Assembly (NCBI RefSeq): GCF_004025585.1
Contig: NZ_QTZO01000003.1
Span: 248,001 to 312,000, forward strand
Length of the DNA: 64,000 nucleotides
DNA from: Pseudodesulfovibrio sp. S3
Lineage (GTDB): Bacteria; Desulfobacterota; Desulfovibrionia; Desulfovibrionales; Desulfovibrionaceae
Direction of reading: 5' to 3'
Shown here: piece by piece, positions 24,023 to 34,026 of the stretch
Position numbering within the stretch: position 1 is the stretch's first letter
How the letters are laid out: every line of letters begins with the position of its first letter
Notes under the pieces: generated by a model
Database searches by the model: none
Seen by the model: only the letters and a program-made list of their open reading frames with translations
Told to the model about the DNA's origin: nothing
Made by a program: the position numbers and the translations under genes

Positions 24023-27000
24023 TTAGGTTGCCAGCTCAGTGAGCTTGTCGGCTTTACGGATATTCACACAACAGGCTTTGAACTCGGGAATGGTGGTATT
24101 CGGGTCACCAACGAAAGGCGTGAGCCTGTTGGTGGCGTCACCGGTCCCGGGAGTCGTCCAGCCGAAGCAGAACGGCATACCTATTTCATGAATGATCTGA
24201 CCATGAATCAGAAGCGGACGCATGCGGATAGTGACCATGGCAATGGCCTCGACCTTGCCGCGGATACTCTCGACGATCACCCCGTCACCGTTCTTGATGC
24301 CCTTTTCCTGCGCCAGTTCCGGGCTCATCTCAACATACAGCTGAGGCTCGGCTTCAAGCAGGTTCGGGATGTTTCGGGTCTCGCCGCCGCCGCACCAGTG
24401 CTCCGTCAGGCTGTACGTAGTCAGCACGATGGGGAACTTGGGATCGGCAGGCTTGGCCAGTTTGTCCATGTTGCTGGAAGTGAACTTGTAAACCGGGCTG
24501 CTGAGCTGCTTGGAGAACTTGTTCACATTCACAGGCGTCTCGACCGGTTCGTAGTGTTCGGAGAACGGACCGTCCATACGACCAGGGCCGTAAAGCTGAC
24601 CGAAACCGTGCTTGGACATGATGAACGGGTACCGTCCCTTGCCGGTGGCCATGGGCGGCCATCCGCCATCAGGCACATCGCCAACCCACTTGCCGTCCTT
24701 CCATTCGATGACAGCCTTGGCCGGGTTGTAGGGCTTGCCGTTCAGATCCACGGAAGCGCGGTTGTACAGGATGCGCCGGTTGACGGGCCAACACCAGGAC
24801 CAGTTGGGGAACAGACCGATGTTCTTCTGCATTTCGGTCTGAGAGGTGCTACGGCGCTTGGCCTTGTTACCGTCTTCTTCAGTGTAACTTCCGGCGTAGA
24901 GCCAGTTGAGGCTGCTGGTGGAACCGTCGTCGCCCAGGGCGGTGAAGGACGGGACCTGCTGCCCCTTCTTATACATCTTGCCCTTGATCTCGACATCCTT
25001 GGTGAAGCGACCATTGATGCGCTGACACAAATCATCAGGATCATAGGTTTCCGGGTAATCCAGCCAGGTAACGGCCTCAGGGAGCTTCCCGCCTTCCTTT
25101 TCGTACAGCTTCTTCACTCGGGACATGAAGCCGCAGAACATATCGCCGAAGGGCTTGGATTCGAACGCGGGCTTGACCACCTGGTAATGCCAGAGCAGCC
25201 AACGGCCGGAGTTGGTGACGGAGCCGTCTTTTTCCAGACGATGGGCGGAAGGCAGCAAGAATACCTCGGTTTTGATCTTTTTCGGATCAACCCCGGGACG
25301 GTGCCAGTTGTCCGTGGTCTCGGAATGATGAAGCTCGGAAGTGACCAGCCACTCCAGGTTGTCCAGGGCCTTTCTGACCTTGTTAGTGTTGGGCACACTG
25401 TTCATGGGGTTCAGACCGATGATGATGCCGCCCCGGATTTTATTTTGGTACATCCGATCGAACAGGAACATATAGGAATAGTCTTCGCCCTTTTCGATCT
25501 TGGGGAGCAGTTCATAACAAAAGCCGTTTTCCTTGGTGGCCTTGTCGCCGTACCAGGCCTTCAGCAGGCTGGCAAAGTACTTGGGCTTGTGCTGCCACCA
25601 GTTGGCGGACTGCGGATCGCTGCTCACCGGGGTATTGCCCTTGATGTATTCGTCATAGGTCTGCCAGCCGTTGTGCGGCATGGCCATGTATCCGGGAATG
25701 ATGTGGTACAGCAAGGTATGGTCAGTGGAACCCTGAACGTTCGGTTCGCCGCGCAGGGCATTGATGCCGCCGCCAGCCACGCCGATATTACCCAGCAGAA
25801 GCTGGATGATACCGGCTGAACGAATGTTCTGCACGCCCACGGTATGCTGAGTCCAGCCAAGGGCATACATGACGGTTCCGGCCTTGTCCGGCTGTCCGGT
25901 CGCGGCAAAGGCCTTGTAGACCTTCAAGAGGTTTTCCTTGGTAACGCCAGTGGTGGAAGAAACGGTTTCCAGGTCATAGCGCGAGTAGTGGTGTTTGAGG
26001 AGCTGGAACACGCACCTGGGGTTCTTCAAGCTCTTGTCGCGCTTGGGAACACCGTTGGCATCCATCTCGAATCCCCACTTGCTCTTGTCGTAGGTCCGGC
26101 TCTTTTCATCGTAACCGGTGAAAAGCCCGTCCTTGAAGCCGAAATCCTTGCCAACGACGAGCGCGGCATTGGTGTATTCGACAATGTATTCCTTGAAATA
26201 CTTTTCGTTATCAACGATGTACTTGATCATGCCCCCAAGGAAGGCGATATCCGTACCGGACCGCAAGGGAACATGGAAATCCGACCGTGCGGAAGTGCGG
26301 GAGAACTTCGGGTCCACATGCATAACAGTGGCGCCCTTGTCCTTGGCCTGCAATACCCACTTGAATGAAATCGGATGATGTTCGGCAGCATTACTGCCCA
26401 TTATGAGGATTGAATCGGCATTCTTGATGTCGATCCAGTGGTTGGTCATCGCACCGCGTCCGAACGACTCTCCCAGAGCCGCAACAGTTGCGCTGTGTCA
26501 GATCCTTGCCTGGTGGTCCATGTGGACGACACCGAGGCTGCGCATGGCTTGGTGGGCGATGGCGCATTCCTCGTTGCCTGCATGGGAGGTGCCCAGCAGG
26601 AACATGGATTCGAGACGGTTGACCGTATCGCCCTTCTTGTTCTTAAGGATAATGTCCTTGTCGCGAGTGTCCTTGATGCGCCGCGCTATGCGGTCCAGCA
26701 TCCAGTCCCAGCTCTTTTCTTCCCACTTATCACTGTAGGGAGCACGGTACAGGGGCTTTTGCAGTCTGTGGTGACTGGTGGTCATGGTGAACATGGCCGC
26801 GCCCTTTGCACACAAAGACCCCTCGTTGATGGGATAGTCCGGGTCGCCCTCTGTATTAACGAGCTTGCCGTCCTTGACATAACCGATAATGTGGCAGCTC
26901 ACCGAACAGAACGGGCAAACAGTCACAACCTCTTTTGCGCCGGAGATCTTGAGATCTGCTGCGTAGGCCTTGACCGGAGACAAATTGACTCCGAGCTGAC

Positions 27001-27064
27001 CGAGGGTGAGACACGCCGCTCCAGAGCCTGCGAGCTTCATAAAGCTTCGGCGGTCGAGTTTCAT
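24023..27064 (-). CDS. fdhA: Selenocysteine-containing formate dehydrogenase catalytic subunit
   Basis: Catalytic subunit oxidising formate to CO2 (or the reverse) at a Mo/W-bis-pterin site, 1013 residues with one in-frame UGA read as selenocysteine. The UGA is at 26498-26500, codon 189, in HQARI-U-HSATVAAL, exactly where FdhA enzymes carry Sec or Cys; the frame continues unbroken to 24023. The N-terminus is a twin-arginine signal (DRRSFMKLAGSG). A [4Fe-4S] site follows: CPFCSVSCH and later GSLCAKGA. Downstream family motifs include IMGSNAAEHHPISF and ALGWTQHTVG. ATG 27064 has AAGGAGG upstream. Two separate ORFs will be called if UGA is taken as a stop. Confidence 0.96.
26465..26481 (-). promoter_or_regulatory. 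Candidate SECIS hairpin of fdhA
   Basis: Sixteen bases after the Sec UGA, CGGCUCU pairs with AGAGUCG (one G-U pair) around a GGG loop. Bacterial SECIS elements are small stem-loops directly downstream of UGA with a G-rich apical loop that binds SelB. Position and loop fit; the pairing was made by eye. Confidence 0.6.
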
Positions 27065-27121
27065 ACCTATGGCCTCCTTGATATACGCCGCGCAGTATGC
27101 TGCCCGGCTGTTTCAGCCTTG

Positions 27122-27154
27122 AACGATATGCTCAAGCAATGGAACCATATCATT
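27122..27154. promoter_or_regulatory. Inverted repeat upstream of fdhA
   Basis: AACGATATG (27122-27130) and CATATCATT (27146-27154) are inverted copies with one mismatch, separated by 15 bases. It lies 58-90 bases before the fdhA start and may overlap the promoter. The binding factor is unknown. Confidence 0.4.
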
Positions 27155-27168
27155 AAAATCAATAATTT

Positions 27169-27192
27169 CAATATGTTATATTTAACACATTG
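27169..27192. promoter_or_regulatory. Palindrome upstream of fdhA, candidate ModE-type operator
   Basis: CAATATGTTA and TAACACATTG flank a four-base AT spacer; nine of ten positions are symmetric. The GTTA...TAAC core resembles E. coli ModE operators (CGTTAT...ATAACG). It lies between the ModE-like gene and fdhA, 105-128 bases before the fdhA ATG. The assignment to that regulator is inference. Confidence 0.5.
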
Positions 27193-27201
27193 AAGACAGA
27201 A

Positions 27202-27603
27202 CTACATCTCTCCGTCGTAAGGTTCCAGAGAAAACGGAAGTAATTCATGACTTTTGGAAAGCGCGTAGGACTCAACCTCCTGGTACCAACGGTCATAGCT
27301 CTGGGCGATAACGAGACCAAAAGGAGTAAGGTGATATCCGGCACGTCTGTTGTCCGCTCGCTCAATAAGCTTTTGACCGATCAATTCCTCTGTGGTTTTG
27401 ATCTTGCCCCAAGCACCTCGATAGGACATTCCGAGCGATTCGGCCGCAGCTTTCAAAGAACCGCACCGCTCCACTTTTTGTAACAATTGCAAACGACCAA
27501 GTCCGAAAAGAACGCCCTGGTTCGTTTCGAACCAAAGATGCATCCTCATGGTTGGACCGACCTGAGAAACTGATCCTTTCTCCAAAGCGTTGGTATTCGA
27601 CAT
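27202..27603 (-). CDS. ModE-like winged-helix regulator without molbindin domain
   Basis: A 133-residue DNA-binding protein resembling the N-terminal domain of ModE, the molybdate-responsive repressor/activator. The helix-turn-helix region reads LQLLQKVERCGSLKAAAESL followed by GMSYRGAWGKIKTTEELIGQ, then the wing (RRAGYHLTPFG). It lacks the C-terminal molbindin domains that bind molybdate or tungstate in E. coli ModE, so its signal is unclear. GGAGG lies seven bases before ATG 27603. It is immediately upstream of fdhA on the same strand, separated by 137 bases that contain two palindromes. Control of the formate dehydrogenase genes is likely. Confidence 0.85.
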   Translation of the reverse strand: MSNTNALEKGSVSQVGPTMRMHLWFETNQGVLFGLGRLQLLQKVERCGSLKAAAESLGMSYRGAWGKIKTTEELIGQKLIERADNRRAGYHLTPFGLVIAQSYDRWYQEVESYALSKSHELLPFSLEPYDGEM

Positions 27604-28525
27604 GACTTACCTCCCGAAACAACTTTTGGGGAATATTAAGAACGCGCTTTTCACCATCAACCTGCCACCGCCACTACTCACAACATCTATGCTGGTAAAA
27701 TGCCTCTGGCCTAGCATCAGGCTTTCACCGCCGATGGTCTTGAAAAGCCCCGGCAAACGGTTACTGCGCATCAAGGATCTTCCATAAATTTCATTATGCT
27801 CATCAAGACATAAAAAACTTATTGTATAATGAATGCATTTTTCAAATAAGCGACCACTGCACAACGATTCAGCACCGCTTTTATTTTATCCCTAAAATTC
27901 AGCGTGTTAGAAACATACAGAACAAGCCTTTCCTATGCATTGTTTTCCAGATATGTTTTTAACTCATTATGTCAGCCCGTTACAAAGAATCCATATATTT
28001 CACTTCATCAACAAATAGTGGTGCCAAACTGTGGTCAAGTTGGCAAAGCTGTTATCATACCGCCTTCAACAATAGACTTCATATCTGTTTGAAATAGATA
28101 TTATCGATGCCAACCTGCACACCACTCCTTCAAACTACAGCATTCAGGAATAGTGCAGGTGAAAAACACGATGCCCTGCCGGTTGATAATCCGCCTGGGA
28201 TCAATTCAATATATTCCGTCTTTGCGGAAACTAGAACCACACCGTTCGTAGCGCGTGACTAAACACCGGAAAGCATAACCATGGGTACACAAAACCGTGG
28301 TCACACAAACGGTGAACGGAATGCATCGGTTCGGGCTTCACTTCTCAGCGAGCTTCAAGGACGACCTAGCTGACTATCCCTATGATCTGAATTTGCAGGC
28401 AAAAACAATGAGCGCAAGAATTCGACGGTACACCCTGATGCCGATGACCCCGAACCGACTTGGCAGCCCTTGGAGCGGCCCACACTCCACTAGGGACAGT
28501 GGAACCGATCTTGAAAAAACCTAGA
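27604..28525. other. Gene-free 920-bp region between fdh locus and DUF5698 gene
   Basis: No ORF here has a convincing ribosome site, codon use or family resemblance. The left half (about 27750-28110) is clearly more AT-rich than its surroundings. Structures seen: ATATCT/AGATAT around 28081-28101, and an exact 8-bp inverted repeat ACCTGCAC (28113-28120) / GTGCAGGT (28153-28160) with a 32-base loop. The ModE-like gene's promoter must lie at the left end. The rest may be decayed or acquired DNA, or hold an unrecognised RNA. Confidence 0.55.
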
Positions 28526-29098
28526 TCATAACTGTGGAACTACACGTTTGATGGGACCGAGAAGCTTGGCAACACGACTGGCGGACGGGCTGGGCACCTC
28601 GCTGGCTCCGCCTGCAGTCTCGAAAGTATAGAACAGATCGGGATCGATAGACCGCGCCACAGCGAGAAGCTGCTTCATGTCCTTGCGCTTGCAGACCACG
28701 AACTGGACGGTAACAGGGCCCAGTGACCCCTCACCCGCCACCGTGGTGATCATGAAACCGGCCTGGCGGACCGCACAGGCAATATCCTGCCCCTTCCAGG
28801 CAGAAATGATCCGAACAACGACATTGCCCAGTGCCAACTTCTTTTCGGCCATGATGCCGACGACGTTGCCGCAGGCAAAACCGACCGCATAGAAAACTCC
28901 GAGCAACGGCTCGTCGCCGACCTTGAGCAGGACAGCGGAAGTGCCGAAAACCCACAAAGTCATCTCCAGACAACCAAGATAAAATGCAGCCCGGGATTCC
29001 CCAAGCACGGTCACCATGGTTCGGACGGTGCCGATTGTCAGCACAGCCACTTCGGCGAGAAATATAAGTATCCCAAGAAAAAGGACATCTATCGTCAT
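28526..29098 (-). CDS. UPF0316 membrane protein (DUF5698/DUF2179)
   Basis: A 190-residue protein with three hydrophobic segments in the first 85 residues (VLFLGILIFLAEVAVLTIG; AAFYLGCLEMTLWVFG; LLGVFYAVGFACGNVVGI) followed by a cytoplasmic DUF2179 domain (VRIISAWKGQDIACAVRQAG, then VQFVVCKRKDMKQLLAVARS). This arrangement is the UPF0316 family, related to YebE/YitT-like proteins of unknown function. A GAGGG site lies before ATG 29098. It is probably monocistronic, with the ilvC terminator just upstream. Confidence 0.85.
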   Translation of the reverse strand: MTIDVLFLGILIFLAEVAVLTIGTVRTMVTVLGESRAAFYLGCLEMTLWVFGTSAVLLKVGDEPLLGVFYAVGFACGNVVGIMAEKKLALGNVVVRIISAWKGQDIACAVRQAGFMITTVAGEGSLGPVTVQFVVCKRKDMKQLLAVARSIDPDLFYTFETAGGASEVPSPSASRVAKLLGPIKRVVPQL

Positions 29099-29173
29099 TG
29101 CAAACCCTCAAAGATTGATTTGGAGAGCGTGATCTATAGACGTTTATCCCTGTGGTCAAGCGATATTATCGTG

Positions 29174-29209
29174 ACAAAAAAAGGGCGGCTCCGAAACGGA
29201 ACCGCCCTC
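29174..29209 (-). terminator. Intrinsic terminator of ilvC
   Basis: On the minus strand GGGCGGTTCC pairs with GGAGCCGCCC around GTTTC and is followed by seven T's. It lies 20-55 bases after the ilvC stop and ends the ilv transcript. Confidence 0.9.
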
Positions 29210-29229
29210 TCGACATCATGGTGATGAAC

Positions 29230-30324
<1,095 letters not shown>

Positions 30325-30339
30325 TCACCTGGTTGCGAA

Positions 30340-30831
30340 TTATAGGTCGATCTGCATGGAACGCTGCATGGCAACGTTCCCGGTGCGGGCGATCTCTTTG
30401 ATACCGAAACGGGTGAGCAAGTTGACGAGTGCGCCGATCTTGCCTTGGTCACCCGTAACCTCAATGGTCACTTCGTCGACGCTGACGTCTACAACCTTGC
30501 ACCTGAAGATGTCAACAATACGCAAAATTTCCGCGCGTTTTGAATCCTCTGCATTGACCTTGAGCAAGACCATTTCGCGATCAACGGACTTCAGTTCAGT
30601 GAGATCCTTGACTTTTATGGTGGGAACAAGTTTTCGAAGCTGCTTGACGATCTGTTCAACGATGGCATCGTCGCCCTCGGCCACTATGGTCATGAGAGAG
30701 ACGTCCTTTTCCAGCGTGGGAGCCACGTTCAGGGAATAGATATTAAAGCCGCGGCCGGAGAACAGCCCGGCCACACGGGACAGAACACCCGGTTCATTTT
30801 CGACCATCACGGAAAGTGTATGTTTGCTCAT
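30340..30831 (-). CDS. ilvH: Acetolactate synthase, regulatory small subunit
   Basis: Regulatory subunit that activates the catalytic subunit and confers valine feedback inhibition. The 163-residue protein has an N-terminal ACT domain (TLSVMVENEPGVLSRVAGLF, GRGFNIYSLNVAPT) and the C-terminal ALS_ss_C domain ending GIKEIARTGNVAMQR. The second of two adjacent ATGs (30831) is preferred, as it lies six bases after GGAG. The gene follows ilvB by nine bases, consistent with a heteromeric enzyme. Confidence 0.96.
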   Translation of the reverse strand: MSKHTLSVMVENEPGVLSRVAGLFSGRGFNIYSLNVAPTLEKDVSLMTIVAEGDDAIVEQIVKQLRKLVPTIKVKDLTELKSVDREMVLLKVNAEDSKRAEILRIVDIFRCKVVDVSVDEVTIEVTGDQGKIGALVNLLTRFGIKEIARTGNVAMQRSMQIDL

Positions 30832-30840
30832 CATGATCTC

Positions 30841-32532
30841 CTAGACCAGCAGCATCTCGGTCAGCGACGCTCCGGCCGGGACCATGGGATAGACGTTCTC
30901 TTCCTTTTCCACGCGGATGTCCACGATGACCGGCTTGTCCACCTCAAAGGCCTGGCGCAGGGTCGATTCCACGTCCTTCTTCTCGGTCACCCGAAATCCG
31001 ACAGCCCCGTAGGCCTCGGCCAACTTGACGAAATCGGGCTGGGCGTCCATGCAGGTGGCGCAGTAATTCTTCTCGTAGAAGAGCTCCTGCCACTGGCGGA
31101 CCATCCCGAGGTAGCCGTTGTTGAGGATGACGATCTTCACGGGCAATTTGTTACAGACCGCGGTCATCATTTCCTGGATGCACATCTGGATGGAACCGTC
31201 ACCGGCAATGTCGATGACCAGTTTGTCGGGGAAAGCGCGCTGTGCGCCCAGGGCCGCCGGAAATCCGTAACCCATGGTGCCCAGACCGCCAGAGGTCAGC
31301 AGCGTGTTTGGCCGGGTATACTTGTAGAACTGGGCCGCCCACATCTGGTTCTGGCCGACTTCCGTGGCGATAATCGCATCACCCTTGGTGATTTCATAAA
31401 TTTTTTCGACAACGTACTGCGGCTTGATGCTCGAGCCGTCATCATTGTAGGTGAGCGGATGCTCCTTGGCCCATGCCTGTACCGTGTCCACCCACTCCTT
31501 GTGATTGCCAGCCCAATCAAAATCACCGAATGTCGCCTCGGTCTCCTTTTTGAGCGCGGCCAAAGCGGGCTTGCAATCCGCAACCAACGGCACATGGACC
31601 GACACGTTCTTCTGGATGGAAGTCGGATCCACATCAATATGCACGATAGTCGCGTTAGGTGCGAAGGTATCCACCTTGCCCGTCACACGATCATCGAACC
31701 GCGCACCAACAGCCAGGAGCAAATCGCAGTTGTTCACCGCCATGTTGGCGGCATAGGTGCCGTGCATGCCGAGCATCCCCAGGAACAGGTCGTCGTCCCC
31801 GGGAAAAGCGCCCAAGCCCATGAGGGTAGAGGTTACCGGAATGTTTAGCTTTTGTCCCAACCAGGTAAGCTCATCGTGGCTCCCTGAGGTAATGACGCCG
31901 CCGCCGGAATAAAAAAGCGGTTTCTTGGCGTTTTTCAACAGCTTGACCACCTTGCGAACCTGCCCGATGTGCGGTTTTTTGGTCGGTTTGTAGCTGCGCA
32001 TGGACACTTCTTCAGGATAATTGAACTCGGCCACCTGCTGTTGGACATCCTTGGGCAGATCCACCAGGACCGGACCGGGACGCCCCGAACGAGCGAGATA
32101 AAAAGCCTGCTTGATGGTGGTGGCCAGATCCTCGATATCCTGCACCAGGTAATTGTGCTTGGTGCACGGCCTGGTGATACCGACGATGTCCACCTCTTGA
32201 AAGGCGTCGTTGCCGATCAGGGCCCGGGGTACCTGACCGGTAAAAATGACGACCGGAATGGAATCGGCATACGCCGTTGCAATGCCGGTAACCGTATTGG
32301 TGGCTCCGGGACCGGAAGTGACAAGACATACCCCTACCTGCCCGGTGGCCCTGGCATAACCGTCAGCAGCATGAATCGCGCCCTGCTCGTGACGCACTAG
32401 AATATGCTCGACAGACGACTTGGGTATCTCATCATAAATGTCGATCACGGCTCCCCCGGGGAAACCGAACATGACATCAACACCTTCCATTTCCAGACTC
32501 TTGAGAAGGATCTGGGCCCCGGTCAATTTCAT
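30841..32532 (-). CDS. ilvB: Acetolactate synthase, catalytic large subunit
   Basis: Thiamine-diphosphate enzyme joining two pyruvates to acetolactate, the first committed step of branched-chain amino-acid synthesis; 563 residues. The catalytic glutamate is Glu49 ([18 protein letters not shown]). The FAD/central domain and the C-terminal ThDP motif [16 protein letters not shown]...[11 protein letters not shown] are intact. Its GGAGG ribosome site lies inside the last codons of the upstream DUF465 gene, with one base between stop and ATG, so translation is coupled. It depends on the TPP made by ThiL (18635). Confidence 0.97.
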   Translation of the reverse strand: MKLTGAQILLKSLEMEGVDVMFGFPGGAVIDIYDEIPKSSVEHILVRHEQGAIHAADGYARATGQVGVCLVTSGPGATNTVTGIATAYADSIPVVIFTGQVPRALIGNDAFQEVDIVGITRPCTKHNYLVQDIEDLATTIKQAFYLARSGRPGPVLVDLPKDVQQQVAEFNYPEEVSMRSYKPTKKPHIGQVRKVVKLLKNAKKPLFYSGGGVITSGSHDELTWLGQKLNIPVTSTLMGLGAFPGDDDLFLGMLGMHGTYAANMAVNNCDLLLAVGARFDDRVTGKVDTFAPNATIVHIDVDPTSIQKNVSVHVPLVADCKPALAALKKETEATFGDFDWAGNHKEWVDTVQAWAKEHPLTYNDDGSSIKPQYVVEKIYEITKGDAIIATEVGQNQMWAAQFYKYTRPNTLLTSGGLGTMGYGFPAALGAQRAFPDKLVIDIAGDGSIQMCIQEMMTAVCNKLPVKIVILNNGYLGMVRQWQELFYEKNYCATCMDAQPDFVKLAEAYGAVGFRVTEKKDVESTLRQAFEVDKPVIVDIRVEKEENVYPMVPAGASLTEMLLV

Positions 32533-32533
32533 A

Positions 32534-32764
32534 CTATGCCTCCGATTCGCGATATGCTTTGAGCAGACCCAACAACGTGGTCTTGCCGGCCAGCTTCTTC
32601 TTCTTGAGTTCCTTCACTTCCTGGATCTCAGTGGGAGACAGATAGGTCTTGGATTCAAGCTTATCCAGCATCTTTTCGTACGTGATATGTTGTTCCCACA
32701 GAGCCTTGATTTGCGTATCTTCGGCCCCGTACTTCTCAATGAGTTCAAGGTCTTTGGCTTCCAT
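32534..32764 (-). CDS. Small DUF465 (YdcH-like) protein
   Basis: A 76-residue, highly charged and helical protein resembling the DUF465/YdcH family: [34 protein letters not shown] and a lysine-rich turn ([14 protein letters not shown]). Function unknown. ATG 32764 is selected by AAGGAG seven bases upstream. It is translationally coupled to ilvB, which begins one base after its stop, and lies downstream of DUF167, DivIVA and YggT genes. Confidence 0.8.
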   Translation of the reverse strand: MEAKDLELIEKYGAEDTQIKALWEQHITYEKMLDKLESKTYLSPTEIQEVKELKKKKLAGKTTLLGLLKAYRESEA

Positions 32765-32793
32765 GTGCAGCTCCTTTTTACAGGTTATCGCGT

Positions 32794-33093
32794 TCAACCC
32801 CCTGAAAGAAGACTCTTCCAGTCCGGCTCGACCGCGGTATTGAGTATCAGACGTTTTCTCCGGTTTGTATACCCGGATACGATCACAACCTGATTTTTTT
32901 TCAATTTCAACAACTCAGCCAGAAATTTCACCAACCCCTTGTTGGCCTTGTTATCCACGGCCGGAGCATTGAGGCGTATTTTCAAGCACTCCTGGTACTC
33001 ACCGGCAATCTCGTTCTTCTTTGCTCCCGGCTGCGCCCATACGTCCAGACACCACCCTTCTTCATCCCGGCTGACAAATACTGGTCTGGAAAT
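32794..33093 (-). CDS. DUF167 (YggU) protein with non-AUG start
   Basis: The frame encodes a clear DUF167/YggU protein: GWCLDVWAQPGAKKNEIAGE, then LKIRLNAPAVDNKANKGLV and KKNQVVIVSG. Family length is about 95-100 residues, but the only conventional start (TTG at 32985) lies in the middle of the conserved domain. No ATG, GTG or TTG occurs in frame between there and the divIVA stop. An ATT at 33091-33093, seven bases after a GGGG tract, would give 99 residues. So either a rare AUU start is used or there is a sequence error. It begins 15 bases after divIVA. Function of the family is unknown. Confidence 0.75.
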   Translation of the reverse strand: MSRPVFVSRDEEGWCLDVWAQPGAKKNEIAGEYQECLKIRLNAPAVDNKANKGLVKFLAELLKLKKNQVVIVSGYTNRRKRLILNTAVEPDWKSLLSGG

Positions 33094-33107
33094 AACCCTT
33101 CCCCGCC

Positions 33108-33611
33108 CTACTCGGCTTTTTTCAGATACTTGAGCTTGGACTCGATCTCCTCGATCTTGTCCCGCTCGGGATTGCTCATCTCCAACATCTCCAGATGCGA
33201 GTTGAGCAGACCTTTGAGCTGGATCTCGAACTGGGTCCGGGTCCGCTTCAGGGATTCTATTTCCTCGTGCATCTGAGCCAGACGGCTGTGCCCCTTCTGG
33301 ACAGTGGCGTCCGCCCTGGTCCGCGCCTCATCCAGAATGAGCTGCGCCTCCTTGCTGGCTGCCACCTTGAGATCATCCACTATCTTCTGGGTGGACATGA
33401 GGGTGTCACGCAGGGTTTCGTCACGCTGACGGTACTCCTTCAGGGATACTTCCAATCGCTTGATCTTCTTGCGCATTTCCTTCTGAGTATCAATGGCATC
33501 CCCCATGACTTCGGCCAATTCCAAAAGGAACTGATCCACCTCCATGCGGGAATAGCCGAACATGCTCCGCGAAAACTGCTTGTTGAGCAAATCGATTTTG
33601 GAAACCGTCAT
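33108..33611 (-). CDS. DivIVA-domain coiled-coil protein
   Basis: A 167-residue protein whose N-terminus matches DivIVA: SKIDLLNKQFSRSMFGYSRM followed by EVDQFLLELAEVMGD, then a long coiled coil. DivIVA proteins bind curved membrane and position division or growth machinery in Gram-positives; in deltaproteobacteria the role is not settled. It lies 21 bases after yggT, the same neighbourhood seen around divIVA in Firmicutes (yggT/ylmG next to divIVA), which supports an ancestral cell-division link. Confidence 0.9.
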   Translation of the reverse strand: MTVSKIDLLNKQFSRSMFGYSRMEVDQFLLELAEVMGDAIDTQKEMRKKIKRLEVSLKEYRQRDETLRDTLMSTQKIVDDLKVAASKEAQLILDEARTRADATVQKGHSRLAQMHEEIESLKRTRTQFEIQLKGLLNSHLEMLEMSNPERDKIEEIESKLKYLKKAE

Positions 33612-33632
33612 GACAGTCCTCCTGGTCGTTGA

Positions 33633-33941
33633 CTACATTGGTATGCCGCTGCCTATGGAATAGGCCAACCGCATAAGATTGCCCACAACGACGATCTGGC
33701 ACACCTTGATGGCCAGAATGACGACGAGGGGCGAAAGGTCGATACCACCTACAACGGCAAAGGGAATCCATCTTCGAATCTTGTAAAAGACAGGCTCCGT
33801 AACACCGCGCAGGAAACGCACAATGGGATTGTACGGATCCGGGTTCACCCAAGAAAGAAGAGCGGATATTATGACGATCCAGAAATAGGCGGTGAGAACA
33901 ATATCAAGAACAGTTGCGATAGCTCGGACAATCAAGTCCAT
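33633..33941 (-). CDS. YggT-family membrane protein
   Basis: A 102-residue integral membrane protein of the YggT/YlmG family. Two hydrophobic stretches (LDIVLTAYFWIVIISALLSW and LSPLVVILAIKVCQIVVVGN) flank the signature WVNPDPYNPIVRFLRGVTEP. ATG 33941 is chosen because GGAGG precedes it. It is the first gene of the run yggT-divIVA-DUF167-DUF465-ilvBH. YggT proteins affect chromosome and membrane organisation in some bacteria, without a known biochemical activity. Confidence 0.9.
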   Translation of the reverse strand: MDLIVRAIATVLDIVLTAYFWIVIISALLSWVNPDPYNPIVRFLRGVTEPVFYKIRRWIPFAVVGGIDLSPLVVILAIKVCQIVVVGNLMRLAYSIGSGIPM

Positions 33942-34026
33942 GAGGCCTCCATGTGGCGTGGCACACAATGCACGCCATTAATATCAATGATGGTAATTTC
34001 GCACACAGAATAGCAAGAATCAAGTC

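Noticed and set aside
24005-25819. A 604-residue plus-strand frame
   Set aside because: It is wholly antisense to fdhA, lacks a ribosome site and has no recognisable domains.
26498-26500. fdhA as a pseudogene broken by a stop codon
   Set aside because: The UGA sits at the conserved Sec position with intact sequence on both sides, so recoding explains it.
28297-28524. A 75-residue plus-strand frame in the gene-free region
   Set aside because: No ribosome site and no protein-like pattern; composition does not match native genes.
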